Origin: a virus
DNA: 64,000 nucleotides
IMG/VR virus record: IMGVR_UViG_3300028840_004763
Location: 19,299 to 83,298 of that record
Strand: one strand, 5' to 3'
Shown: one piece after another, positions 10,063 to 18,776 of the stretch
Layout of the letters: each line of letters begins with the position of its first letter
Position numbering within the stretch: the stretch's first letter is position 1
Notes under the pieces: model-generated
Told to the model about the DNA's origin: nothing
The model's database searches: none
Seen by the model: only the letters and a program-made list of their open reading frames with translations
Made by a program: the position numbers and the translations under genes

Positions 10063-10563
10063 ATGCCCGATACGCCAACCCAGGCCCTCGCGACGTGCGT
10101 CTTGCGATGGATCTATTCACAGATTGCCGCCATCCTGGAGGCGCTCAAGGCAATCTTGTTGGCGCTCATCGCGTTCATCGACGCCTACATCTTGTGGCTC
10201 AAGGCGTGGCTCGCGCAGTTCGACATCCTGTCCCAGATAGAGGAGGCGGCGTGGGCCATCGTGCAAGCCTTGATTGAGGAGATCCGAAACCTGCTGACCA
10301 ATATCCCGGACGGGCCGCTCAAGGAGCTGTGTCCGGAGTTCTACCAGCTCTTCACCGATCCGGCGCTCCAGTTGTTCGATACAGCCGTGTCGGGCCTGAC
10401 GATCTGGCGCGAGCGTTACAAGAACGTGGTTAGCTTCATGGATGAGATCGAAGCGCTCCTGCTGTACTGGGAGGCCATCAAGGCCGATCTGGTCGCAACC
10501 GTGGAGATTCTCGATGACGCCATCTACCTGGCGCTCATGGACGCCGCCGACGAGGTGCCGTGA
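10063..10563 (+). CDS. Small hydrophobic helical protein in baseplate cluster
   Basis: A 166-residue protein, unrecognised. Residues about 12-55 are almost entirely hydrophobic or amphipathic helix (AAILEALKAILLALIAFIDA), giving one or two possible membrane-spanning or bundle-forming helices; the C-terminal half is acidic and helical. It sits between spike and wedge genes and overlaps the next ORF by 4 bases, so it is probably a tail or baseplate accessory. A holin is possible from hydrophobicity alone, but the position argues against it. Confidence 0.5.
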   Translation: MPDTPTQALATCVLRWIYSQIAAILEALKAILLALIAFIDAYILWLKAWLAQFDILSQIEEAAWAIVQALIEEIRNLLTNIPDGPLKELCPEFYQLFTDPALQLFDTAVSGLTIWRERYKNVVSFMDEIEALLLYWEAIKADLVATVEILDDAIYLALMDAADEVP

Positions 10564-10997
10564 TGTCGTGGGAACTGAAAATAGTCGAGGGGGACATCGT
10601 TCGAAATAGTGTCAACACCGGCTACGAGCAGGTAACGGGGAAGGACAAGCTCAAGCAGAACGTCGTGATGACGCTCCAGACGGCGATTCGACCGGATACC
10701 GGCATTGGGACCGGCCTCGGGAAGGTTCTCGGAGATCGCAGTGACAAAGAGCCCGATCAGGTCTACAGCACGCCGGCCATGTTCAAGTTCCAGACGTTGG
10801 TGCGCAACGGGCTGAGCCGTCTGAAGTACAACCAACGCAACTACCTCTTCAGCCGGCGCACCCCGTCCGAGATGCTCGACGATTTCTCTCCCGTCCAGGT
10901 ATGGGCGACCGACGATCCTCGCAATTTTCGCTGGAGGGTCGATGTCTACACGATGGGAAACCTGCCCAACTTCGTGGTGGGCGGTACGATTACGTGA
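10560..10997 (+). CDS. Baseplate wedge protein, gp25/GpW-like
   Basis: A 145-residue protein with the size and location of the gp25/GpW family, which joins the sheath to the baseplate wedge. Visible pattern: LKQNVVMTLQTAIRPDTGIG followed by GLGKVLG (residues about 37-63), resembling the conserved helix plus GFG-type turn of gp25-like proteins, and a beta C-terminus (WRVDVYTMGN). The baseplate J-like gene follows 8 bases later, the canonical order in contractile systems. Family assignment is by pattern and context. Confidence 0.55.
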   Translation: MMSWELKIVEGDIVRNSVNTGYEQVTGKDKLKQNVVMTLQTAIRPDTGIGTGLGKVLGDRSDKEPDQVYSTPAMFKFQTLVRNGLSRLKYNQRNYLFSRRTPSEMLDDFSPVQVWATDDPRNFRWRVDVYTMGNLPNFVVGGTIT

Positions 10998-11005
10998 GGT
11001 AAGCC

Positions 11006-12436
11006 ATGACCATTCGGAGAAGGACCGAGACGGAGTTCGCTGACCAGATTGCCGATGGGATCGCCCAGCGGGACGAGACCGTCGACACCAGGATCGGCTC
11101 GATTCGGGACATCTTCATCACTCCGCCGTCCGTGGTGATGAAGGACATCAACGACAACATCGTCTACTTGTCGCAGCTCACGAGCTTGCAGAACGCGGAG
11201 CAGTTCGCTCCCGCCGATCTGGATGGCTTCGTCTTCAACGAGGGTCTCGTGCGGTGGGACGGTGCTCCGTCGCTCGCCATCGTCACCTTCGCGCGCATCC
11301 AGCCGCCGACTGCCAACATTCCCATCCCGTCGAACTTCCCGTTGTCGACGGTGCAGGATCCTTCGACGGGTCAGATCACGGAGTTCAAGACCATCGAATC
11401 GGCGGTCATGTACGGGCCTGCCACAGTGCCGGCCTCTGCGTACTACAATGCCGATACGGAGCGTTACGAGATCGATGTGGCTGTTGCCAGCGTGGTGAAA
11501 GGCGAATCGACTGCGGTGGGGGCCTACACGATCACGCAGTTCCGACGTCCCTTCCCGGATTTCGACTATGTGTACAACAAGGAGGCTACGACCAGCGGAC
11601 GCGGCTTGGAGACGAATCTCGAACTCGCCCGGCGTTACCAGATGCAGGTAGAGGGCTCGCAGCTGGGGCCGGCTCGCGGTCTTCAGCGTTTCATTCTCGA
11701 CAGTTTCAGCAGCTCCTTAGATGCCTACGTGGTTTACGGAGAGAACGAGAATCTGCTGCGGGAGATGTACGATGCCGGCGCGGTCGACTGCTGGATCCTC
11801 GGCGATTCGCCGGCAACCGTTTCCATGACGACCAACTATCCCGGTATCGAGACGTTGATCCCTTTGGAAAAGCAGCCGGTGGTGGAGGTCATCTCGGTTT
11901 CGGACTCGGGGACGACTTATATCGCGGGGACCGACTACGTAGTCGTGACCGGCGAGACCATCTACGCCTACAGCGACCGTGGCCAGGACGGCATCCGCTT
12001 CATTGCCGGGGGATCGGCCCCCACCTTGAACGCGGCGATCACCATCGTCTACTCGTACAACAGCCTCATCACCACGATGACGGCCTACTACCGTCAATCC
12101 GAGTACTACGTGATGGGATCGGACGTCTTGTTCCGCTGGGCGCAGGCTCAGCAGCTGGAAATCGAGGCTAACTTGAAAGTATCTTCGGGCAATCCGGACT
12201 CGGTGCTCCAGCTGGTTCGCGAGCGTGTTTTGAACTACATCAACGGGCTCCTTCTGGGCAATAACGTCGAGGAGTTCGATATCGATGCGGAGGTTGCGCG
12301 CGTTTTCGGGGTCGATAACTGGACCTACACCACCCTCGCGGTCGAGGGTGGTACGGGAGTTGCGGACATCGAGATTCCACCGAACCAGTATGCGCGGCTG
12401 GAAGAGGCGAATCTCATCGTGAACTTGGTGTCGTAA
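11006..12436 (+). CDS. Baseplate J / gp6-like protein
   Basis: A 476-residue protein with the usual baseplate J size and position. The N-terminal half has the helical start with paired Asp/Arg (DETVDTRIGSIRDIFITPP) and a central beta region. The C-terminal region contains the helix-rich VRERVLNYINGLLLGNNVEE segment (residues about 403-422) followed by a beta finish, as in wedge arms that dimerise around the hub. SD GAGG lies upstream of the ATG, and the next ORF overlaps by 1 base. Confidence 0.6.
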   Translation: MTIRRRTETEFADQIADGIAQRDETVDTRIGSIRDIFITPPSVVMKDINDNIVYLSQLTSLQNAEQFAPADLDGFVFNEGLVRWDGAPSLAIVTFARIQPPTANIPIPSNFPLSTVQDPSTGQITEFKTIESAVMYGPATVPASAYYNADTERYEIDVAVASVVKGESTAVGAYTITQFRRPFPDFDYVYNKEATTSGRGLETNLELARRYQMQVEGSQLGPARGLQRFILDSFSSSLDAYVVYGENENLLREMYDAGAVDCWILGDSPATVSMTTNYPGIETLIPLEKQPVVEVISVSDSGTTYIAGTDYVVVTGETIYAYSDRGQDGIRFIAGGSAPTLNAAITIVYSYNSLITTMTAYYRQSEYYVMGSDVLFRWAQAQQLEIEANLKVSSGNPDSVLQLVRERVLNYINGLLLGNNVEEFDIDAEVARVFGVDNWTYTTLAVEGGTGVADIEIPPNQYARLEEANLIVNLVS

Positions 12437-13437
12437 TGCGATACGCGCTGTTCAAGTACGGGACCGGAGTGCTCTACGGGCCGAGCACCATGCTCGACGT
12501 GGTGGATCCGGAGCGGGGACCATCGCCGGGAGGTAACCCCTTCATTCTTAAGGGGACCGGTTTCGATCCGCGTCAATGGGATGACTTTTTCACCGGAGGT
12601 GTCCTCGATCCGTCGAAGTGGGTCGACATCTCCTACGGCTCCGGATCCGTCAACACCGGACCGTTCCATCTGGAGATGGTGACGGGCTCGACCGCCAGCT
12701 CGGCTGCTGCAATCGAATCGGTTGCGTTGTGGGGTTCTACGCAAGGCGAGATCAGATTCAGTCTGCCCGTGATTCGAGAATACCCCGCTGACGTCGTCAC
12801 GTTGATGGCGCTGTCACTCTGGGTGGGAGTCAACGATTACGCCGAGATGCGCATCGAAGTGGGGACGGAGCCGGGGACACTGGTGCTGCGTTGTGAGGTC
12901 TACCGGGGCGGCATCCTCGCCGACGAGATGATCAAGCCTCTCTCGTGGACGACTGGCACCTCGATGTTCAAGATCCTGCGCTGGAACAGTGACGTCTACT
13001 TCTACGCCAACGGAGAGCGCGTTTTCAAGAGCGTTCGGTTCACGAGCACTGCTGCGAAGTTCCGAATCTATACAACGAACGGCACGACTACCTACAACCT
13101 CCAAGGGGTCCGGGTCGAGTGGTTCTACTATCGGCCCTTCGCGGTCTTCCAGAATCAGCCGGTCCACGATACCATCGTTGTCTCGGATTTTCGGATGCGC
13201 GGTCTAGTGACGCCCAGCATGGACGACAAGCGCCAGCCGGCTGCCTATAAAGGTCTCGTGGATGTCCATGTCGTCGGCAATGGGGTATACACCAAGAGCA
13301 ATGCCTACGAGTACTACTATCTGGACGCGCTCAAGGTGATCAACAGCGCTCAGGCCGATACGAGGTTCTCGATCATCGATGACGCGCAGCTCTTCACGCC
13401 GCAAGGTGAGCAGAAGGGTCTCGGAGGAGGTAAGTGA
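12436..13437 (+). CDS. Tail/baseplate protein with IPT-like and jelly-roll-like regions
   Basis: A 333-residue protein. Residues about 17-45 contain VDPERGPSPGGNPFILKGTG, which resembles the first strands of IPT/TIG immunoglobulin-like domains. Residues about 50-230 form a beta-rich block beginning DDFFTGGVLDPSKWVDIS, the typical opening of LamG or DUF1349-type concanavalin-like domains. A carbohydrate- or receptor-facing role at the tail periphery is plausible. It overlaps both neighbours. No precise family is claimed. Confidence 0.5.
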   Translation: MRYALFKYGTGVLYGPSTMLDVVDPERGPSPGGNPFILKGTGFDPRQWDDFFTGGVLDPSKWVDISYGSGSVNTGPFHLEMVTGSTASSAAAIESVALWGSTQGEIRFSLPVIREYPADVVTLMALSLWVGVNDYAEMRIEVGTEPGTLVLRCEVYRGGILADEMIKPLSWTTGTSMFKILRWNSDVYFYANGERVFKSVRFTSTAAKFRIYTTNGTTTYNLQGVRVEWFYYRPFAVFQNQPVHDTIVVSDFRMRGLVTPSMDDKRQPAAYKGLVDVHVVGNGVYTKSNAYEYYYLDALKVINSAQADTRFSIIDDAQLFTPQGEQKGLGGGK

Positions 13438-16400
13438 TGGCCCTCGAAGGTGTGAATCGCTATGCAGAGCTGATCAAGGCCATCCCGCCGGGGCCGTTCT
13501 ACGATTCGCGCGGCATTGTCGTTCCGTACCGGCACGGAAACCACGAAGTGCGCCTTGAAACCGACAATCCGAATACCACTTATATCCTTTATATTGCAGG
13601 AGTTTATTCTGGTTCTGTCGTGTCGGACATCAACGGGAATGTTGTCTTCAGTCGCCATCTGGATCGTGGCGAGAACGAGATCCGACTCGTCAATTCCGAG
13701 ACCAACAATACCCTCATCAGCTACGTGACTGTGCGGGAGTACGCCCTGTGGCTCATAGCTTATGCGGAGACCTTCGAGAGCATCGACGACGACTGGAAGG
13801 AAGCCTACGACGACATCTTCATCGAGACGGTCACCGTCAACGGCATCGAAGGTCGTTTTGGTCGCGACATCCAGACCTACAACAATATCGGGCAGTCCCT
13901 GGACGACTATCGGTGGCTCCTTCACGAGCTGCGGTTGGCATACCGCAACTATGGGGGACGATTTCGGGGTTTCGAGACCGCTGTGGCCGAGTTTACCCAG
14001 ATTCCGCAGTTCGGCTACTCGCGCCGGCTCTGGGGTCCGAACTGGACCTTGGATCAGTCGATGCTCATCAACGCCCGTTGGAAAGAACGGTCTCACGTCG
14101 TCTCTTACAACGGAGCTGGAATTACCGGAGTCGCGCTTGACCGTGTCGAAGCAGATGTTCCTTCTGGAGTTGCGGCACGGGTCATCCAGTACGATGCCAC
14201 GCTCGATTCCCTACGGTGGGGAACTTTCTTGACGCCCGGTCCTTACGTGCCGGCGAACGATGGATTGCTGTTCCTGCCAGGACCGCCCTCGACCGTACCG
14301 GCGTTCATTCTGGGACTCGCGGGTCCTTTCGCTCTGGCAGCTGCGGAGACGACTCTCTATATCGATGACGGCACCGGGACCATTATTGTGCCGTTGGTCA
14401 CGGGATGGCCGACACCGACAGCGGCACAGGTGGTCGGCGACATCAACACGGCGATGGGGTACGCCTTGGCGTCGGTCTACAACGGCAAAGTGCTCCTGGT
14501 GAATCCGGCCTCGCAGCCACTCCTGGAGATTGAACACGGCGCGAACAACGCCGCCGTCCGGATCTTCGGCGTCGAGCCGGGCAATCTGACATTCGCTCCG
14601 AACGTCATGAACGGGGTCACCATTGTCAGTATTTCGGGATCGGTGGACGTCAACGCCAACTCCGAGATCGCCTACCGATATGATGGGTCCGTGACGCCGC
14701 CGACCAGGGAGCTACGCTGGCGCTCGCCACTCGCGGCCTGGTCGCCGTGGGTCTCGATCAGCGGAGATGGCACCTACTCGCTCATCGATGGTTTCGGCTA
14801 CACCTTGAAGGTCCATTGCTACGAAGATGACATGGACGTTCTGAGCGGTCCGTGGCCCGCCACAACGTCCGTTCTCTTCTCCGTGGGGTACGGCAAGGAG
14901 GCGAGGCAGATCGAGCAGACAGGGGGACTCTGGGTGTACGTGGATCGCACCCAGCTGCCGGCCATCAACACTTTCGACTTTGTTGACGTCTTCGATGATG
15001 CTTCGACCCCGGGCGTGGCCGAGCTTCCTGATAACTGGTGGCTTGGGCTGCCGCTGCCAACGACTTCTACAGTCATTCTGGAATCCAGGGTCGTGACCGA
15101 CAAGATCGATCTCTATGATCCTTCACCGGCTTTTCGGGTGCATCTCCAAGATTCTGGTGCGCGGGTTCACGAGCTGTTTTCGAGGGTTCTTCAGTACCCG
15201 ATGCCCCGACCGGGTCCGAGGGGTCAGAACTATCCGCAGCAGAGTCCGGGCCTCTTCTACGACTACGAGGGCTTCAAGGCGAAGTTCTCCGGCTGGGTGT
15301 CCAGCACCACGGTAGGGCCAACCACAGCCACGCTGAGCTTCTCTTTCGACAACGGGGCTACCTGGGTGTCCAGCGCGCCTTTCCCGGTCGTACAGGATAC
15401 TGGGGGCTTCTGGTACGAAGATTTCACCTACATCGAGTTCGAGACCATCATCCCCGCCGGTCTCACTGACAACGGGGTCTTGGTGGCCGTCACCATCGAT
15501 GACCCCGTGGGCATCGATGTGATGTTGGATAGCTTCCGTGTGGACGTCGAATACATCACCTCTCGGGTTCTGACGAGCAACACCGTCGTCAGGACGCGTC
15601 ATCGGCAGTACTTCGGCGAGCTGGCGTGGACGTGGTCCGTAGATCCGCTCTCCCTCCTGGAGAAGGAGTATATCGGACTGCCCCACAAGCGCCCCGACAA
15701 GACAGTGCCGATCTCCGGCGTCACGGTCACTGACATCTCGATGGACACCGATCCGGGGAATGGCACCGTCGACTACGAGTACAACAGTCTCGGGGACATC
15801 CACCGGCTTCGTTGGAACGCTCCGAACGCTGCGTGGGGTCCGGGGCTCGGCTGGGTCTCGATCCTGAGTGCGGGAGCTTACGTGCTGCCGGCGAGCGACG
15901 GATCCTCGATGACGACCTTGGTGGACTACGCGTTGCTGCCCGTGCTGGACGGCACTCCTCCGGGAGCCACGATTACCCGGAGCGTGACCATCACCGATAC
16001 CACCATCCGGCAGGGACACGTCCGGAGGATCTCTCCGGCTCATTCGTCCATCGATATCTTCGATGTTACCGAATATAATTCGGATAATGTGCCGATCAAT
16101 CTCAAGGGAGCCGTTACAGAAGGTGATTTTTCCTCCTGTACCCTCACAAATCTCGATATCCATGCGTCGAGCCCCTTCCGGTACTCGTACCTCCTCCCGA
16201 ACCTGCTTCCCGTGGAGGACGAGCCGCTGACGTTCTCGGTGGCCGCTCCCTACGTGGCTCCCCTTCTCTATGATTCGGACCAGGATCAAGAATATGCCAT
16301 GTTGTTCGAGGATGGGATTCTTGTTCCGAACGATCAGTGGTGGTTCAATTCCGCATCCGAAGTTCAGGTGGCTACTGCTTACTACAACTCTGGTGCCACT

Positions 16401-17027
16401 TACACCATCAGCTACAATCCGATCTGCGTGATTGAGACGCCGTTGTTGGATCTCGGCGCTCTCACCTACCAGGACTACGTCTGGTTCGCTGACTACATGC
16501 TCTGGGATCGGATGGAGCACAACGTCATCGGACGCATCGTGACCGTGCCGCTCTTCTTCAATCCGGACATCGGTCGCACCACGCTGGAGTACCGCTCCTC
16601 AATGGACATGGCGGTCTCCAAGCTCTACATCGAGGACGCAGACGGACGCAGGGAGATCTCGACGGCCAACTGGAGGTTCATCGACCCGACCACGGTCGAG
16701 ATGGACGCTTCCCAGTTCGTCGGAGGCGCGGTCTATTACCTGGAGCACGAGGAAATCCGGATGTATCGGCAGAGCGCCTTGACGATCACTTTCGAACACC
16801 GCTCCGGCGTAGATGCGCCGTCGTGCCTGGCAGCCGGCTGGAACACGATCCAGCGCAACGAGAACGTCGACGTGAACCAGAGTCCGGCAGGACACCTGAT
16901 CCATCAGCTGCGCCTGTCGGTGAGCAACATCCGCGATCTGAGCGACTTCAAGATTCGGTCCTTGGTGCTCAAGGGCCTTCACATGTTCGGGAGCAATCCG
17001 GACATACCGGGGTTGACCAATGTATAG
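13437..17027 (+). CDS. Giant beta-rich tail protein
   Basis: A 1196-residue protein, probably a baseplate-to-fibre connector or fibre. The ATG at 13437 is chosen because GGAGG at 13424-13430 is well spaced; a GTG three bases upstream is the alternative. The N-terminal 200 residues include beta strands and a helical segment (DDDWKEAYDDIFIETVTVNG). Residues about 393-482 and 761-853 are two copies of a beta module that also occurs twice in the 18773 gene. The rest is strand-rich with jelly-roll-like segments. The C-terminal 120 residues include VDVNQSPAGHLIHQLRLSVS. It overlaps the lipoprotein gene by 8 bases. Confidence 0.6.
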   Translation: MALEGVNRYAELIKAIPPGPFYDSRGIVVPYRHGNHEVRLETDNPNTTYILYIAGVYSGSVVSDINGNVVFSRHLDRGENEIRLVNSETNNTLISYVTVREYALWLIAYAETFESIDDDWKEAYDDIFIETVTVNGIEGRFGRDIQTYNNIGQSLDDYRWLLHELRLAYRNYGGRFRGFETAVAEFTQIPQFGYSRRLWGPNWTLDQSMLINARWKERSHVVSYNGAGITGVALDRVEADVPSGVAARVIQYDATLDSLRWGTFLTPGPYVPANDGLLFLPGPPSTVPAFILGLAGPFALAAAETTLYIDDGTGTIIVPLVTGWPTPTAAQVVGDINTAMGYALASVYNGKVLLVNPASQPLLEIEHGANNAAVRIFGVEPGNLTFAPNVMNGVTIVSISGSVDVNANSEIAYRYDGSVTPPTRELRWRSPLAAWSPWVSISGDGTYSLIDGFGYTLKVHCYEDDMDVLSGPWPATTSVLFSVGYGKEARQIEQTGGLWVYVDRTQLPAINTFDFVDVFDDASTPGVAELPDNWWLGLPLPTTSTVILESRVVTDKIDLYDPSPAFRVHLQDSGARVHELFSRVLQYPMPRPGPRGQNYPQQSPGLFYDYEGFKAKFSGWVSSTTVGPTTATLSFSFDNGATWVSSAPFPVVQDTGGFWYEDFTYIEFETIIPAGLTDNGVLVAVTIDDPVGIDVMLDSFRVDVEYITSRVLTSNTVVRTRHRQYFGELAWTWSVDPLSLLEKEYIGLPHKRPDKTVPISGVTVTDISMDTDPGNGTVDYEYNSLGDIHRLRWNAPNAAWGPGLGWVSILSAGAYVLPASDGSSMTTLVDYALLPVLDGTPPGATITRSVTITDTTIRQGHVRRISPAHSSIDIFDVTEYNSDNVPINLKGAVTEGDFSSCTLTNLDIHASSPFRYSYLLPNLLPVEDEPLTFSVAAPYVAPLLYDSDQDQEYAMLFEDGILVPNDQWWFNSASEVQVATAYYNSGATYTISYNPICVIETPLLDLGALTYQDYVWFADYMLWDRMEHNVIGRIVTVPLFFNPDIGRTTLEYRSSMDMAVSKLYIEDADGRREISTANWRFIDPTTVEMDASQFVGGAVYYLEHEEIRMYRQSALTITFEHRSGVDAPSCLAAGWNTIQRNENVDVNQSPAGHLIHQLRLSVSNIRDLSDFKIRSLVLKGLHMFGSNPDIPGLTNV

Positions 17028-17295
17028 GATTACGATTGAGGTGATTTTGGTTATGTTAGCTTTCATCATCTTTTCGTCCGGCTGTCACGATGGATGTGAA
17101 CCGGAAGAGATGAAGTGTGAAGGCTCCAGGGTCATGATCTGCAACGCCGAAACCGATTGGGAGGTCCACGACGACTGTGCCGACGTGGAGGACTTCGGCC
17201 AGGATCTGGAATGGGTGTGCTGCGAAGATCCGACTGACGGAATCCCGGCGTGCCTCCCGATCGAAGCCTGCGAAGAACTGGACGGAGGTGTGTGA
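17020..17295 (+). CDS. Small Cys-rich lipoprotein
   Basis: A 91-residue protein with an N-terminal hydrophobic signal (VILVMLAFIIF) ending in a lipobox-like FSSGC, so Cys22 is the probable lipidation site. The mature part is acidic and has nine further cysteines arranged as C..........C.G......C......W....C, resembling Cys-rich repeats common in proteins of Myxococcota and related bacteria. It overlaps the giant tail gene by 8 bases and the metallopeptidase-like gene by 1. Possible roles are superinfection exclusion at the outer membrane, or a spanin-like role, but the Cys pattern is unlike Rz1. The function is unknown. Confidence 0.6.
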   Translation: MYRITIEVILVMLAFIIFSSGCHDGCEPEEMKCEGSRVMICNAETDWEVHDDCADVEDFGQDLEWVCCEDPTDGIPACLPIEACEELDGGV

Positions 17296-17900
17296 TGCCG
17301 CAAGTATCTGGGGATCAGGTCCGGCTCTACTGGAAGTACATGCAGAAGCAGTACCGCTTCAAGGTGGTCGACAAAGACGACGCCGGGGAGATGCAGCTCA
17401 TCGGATGGGCGCTCGACACGATGGGCATCCAGGACCAGGACTACTTTCTGCACAACTACACGACCACTGTCGGCAGCAAGATCTACATCCCCTTCGAGGT
17501 CGGCGTCGGCACCCAGAAGCAGCTCGTTGGGCAGATCATGACCTGCGCCCACGAATGCCAGCACATCGTGCAGTCGCGCCGTGATCCAATGTACGAGATC
17601 AAGTACCTCACCAGTGATGCTGCCCGGACGCTCTACGAGGTGGATGCCTACCAGGCGAACATGGAGATCCACTGGTGGTGGTATCAGAAGACTTTGAATC
17701 CGACGATTCTGGTAAACACTTTGAAGGGTTACAGCATCGATGCGCCGAACCGGCGCGTTGCCAAGAAGCGCTTCATCAGCGCGAACAAGATGATCGAGTA
17801 CGGTGGCGTCACTACTGGGACGGCCATCAAGACGATCCGGTGGTGCAACCGGAACCTGAAGCCGGCCCGGTCGCGGACGGTTCGCGTGATAAAAGTGTAG
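17295..17900 (+). CDS. Putative zinc metallopeptidase (HExxH)
   Basis: A 201-residue protein. The start is the ATG at 17295, overlapping the preceding stop by one base; a longer frame upstream would run through the lipoprotein gene. Residues 86-90 are HECQH, an HExxH zinc site within TCAHECQHIVQ. About 25 residues later YEVDAYQAN supplies Glu115, a plausible third ligand in gluzincin-like geometry. A FVLHNYTT-like beta section precedes the site. The substrate is unknown; a tail-processing or envelope-protein cleavage role is inferred from context only. No signal peptide is visible. Confidence 0.55.
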   Translation: MPQVSGDQVRLYWKYMQKQYRFKVVDKDDAGEMQLIGWALDTMGIQDQDYFLHNYTTTVGSKIYIPFEVGVGTQKQLVGQIMTCAHECQHIVQSRRDPMYEIKYLTSDAARTLYEVDAYQANMEIHWWWYQKTLNPTILVNTLKGYSIDAPNRRVAKKRFISANKMIEYGGVTTGTAIKTIRWCNRNLKPARSRTVRVIKV

Positions 17901-17903
17901 GAA

Positions 17904-18776
17904 ATGATAATTAGAGATAAAGAACGAGAAGTTCGAACCTGCACTAAGTGTATGGAAGTAAAGTCTTTTTCTGAGTTTTCTTACTCAAGAACTGGTTTTG
18001 CTAATCGAAAGAGTATGTGTAAGAATTGCATGTATGAACATCGTCGCGAATACATGAAGAATTACAAGAAAAAGAAACTCAAGACTTTTGTTGAGGTTAC
18101 ATCTGGAGTTAAAACATGTACGCATTGCAAAGTAGAGAAACCGGTAACTGAATTTAGAAAACTTGTTACAGTTAAGGACGGTCGTCAGAGTTGGTGTATC
18201 CGATGTACTCAGAAGCAGAGTCATGAGCGGGATAAACGGTTGAACTTCCCCCCTCGCAAGGAAGGGGTAAAAAAGTGTTCTCGATGTGAACAAGTCAAGT
18301 CTGTACGAGAATTTAGTCCGCATAAATACCATAGGGATGGTTTAGCTTCTTGCTGTAAAAAATGTGATGGACAACGTAGTGTATGTCGCAACAGACGTGA
18401 TCCGCAGTCGAGATTGGCTTCAACTTTACGGAGTCGTTTGTTGGTAGCGTTGCAGTATCGTGATGGGACGGGCTATAAAGGAGGATCTGCCGTAGCAGAT
18501 TTAGGGTGTACAATTCCAGAATTGAAGAAATATTTGGAAGATCAGTTTTATCCGCATCCCCATACTGGGGAATTGATGAACTGGGATAATTGGTCTAACT
18601 CGGGATGGCAGATCGATCATATAAAGCCTCTTTCTTCTTTTGATTTATTGGATCGGGCACAATTTTTGGAGGCATCTCGGTATACAAATCTACGACCTTT
18701 ATGGTTGGTAGATCATATTAGGAAAACAAAGCGGGAGCAGAAAGCTCTGAAACTTTCTGAGGAGAAAAAATCATGA
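17904..18776 (+). CDS. HNH homing-type endonuclease
   Basis: A 290-residue protein. The N-terminal half has three CxxC...CxxC zinc-binding units (starting CTKC near residue 12, CTHC near 72 and CSRC near 127), which resemble the zinc-binding part of phage HNH or recombination-endonuclease-VII-like proteins. The C-terminal half carries the nuclease signature: WQIDHIKPL (first His), YTNLRPL (Asn), and a final His in VDHIRKTK. The gene is clearly more AT-rich than both flanks and uses AT-rich codons, a sign of recent acquisition. It fits tightly: 3 bases after the previous stop, and its TGA overlaps the ATG of the fibre gene. Confidence 0.8.
   Translation: MIIRDKEREVRTCTKCMEVKSFSEFSYSRTGFANRKSMCKNCMYEHRREYMKNYKKKKLKTFVEVTSGVKTCTHCKVEKPVTEFRKLVTVKDGRQSWCIRCTQKQSHERDKRLNFPPRKEGVKKCSRCEQVKSVREFSPHKYHRDGLASCCKKCDGQRSVCRNRRDPQSRLASTLRSRLLVALQYRDGTGYKGGSAVADLGCTIPELKKYLEDQFYPHPHTGELMNWDNWSNSGWQIDHIKPLSSFDLLDRAQFLEASRYTNLRPLWLVDHIRKTKREQKALKLSEEKKS

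Noticed and set aside
10063-10563. Hydrophobic protein as a holin
   Set aside because: It is in the baseplate cluster and its hydrophobic part reads as one long amphipathic helix; no lysis neighbours.
16069-16083. Palindrome CCGAATATAATTCGG with TATAAT inside the giant tail gene
   Set aside because: Lies within a continuous coding frame and has no matching -35; local AT-rich patch only.
17904-18776. HNH gene as part of a CRISPR-Cas9-like system
   Set aside because: Only a 290-residue HNH with zinc units; no RuvC segments, no repeats and no other Cas genes.
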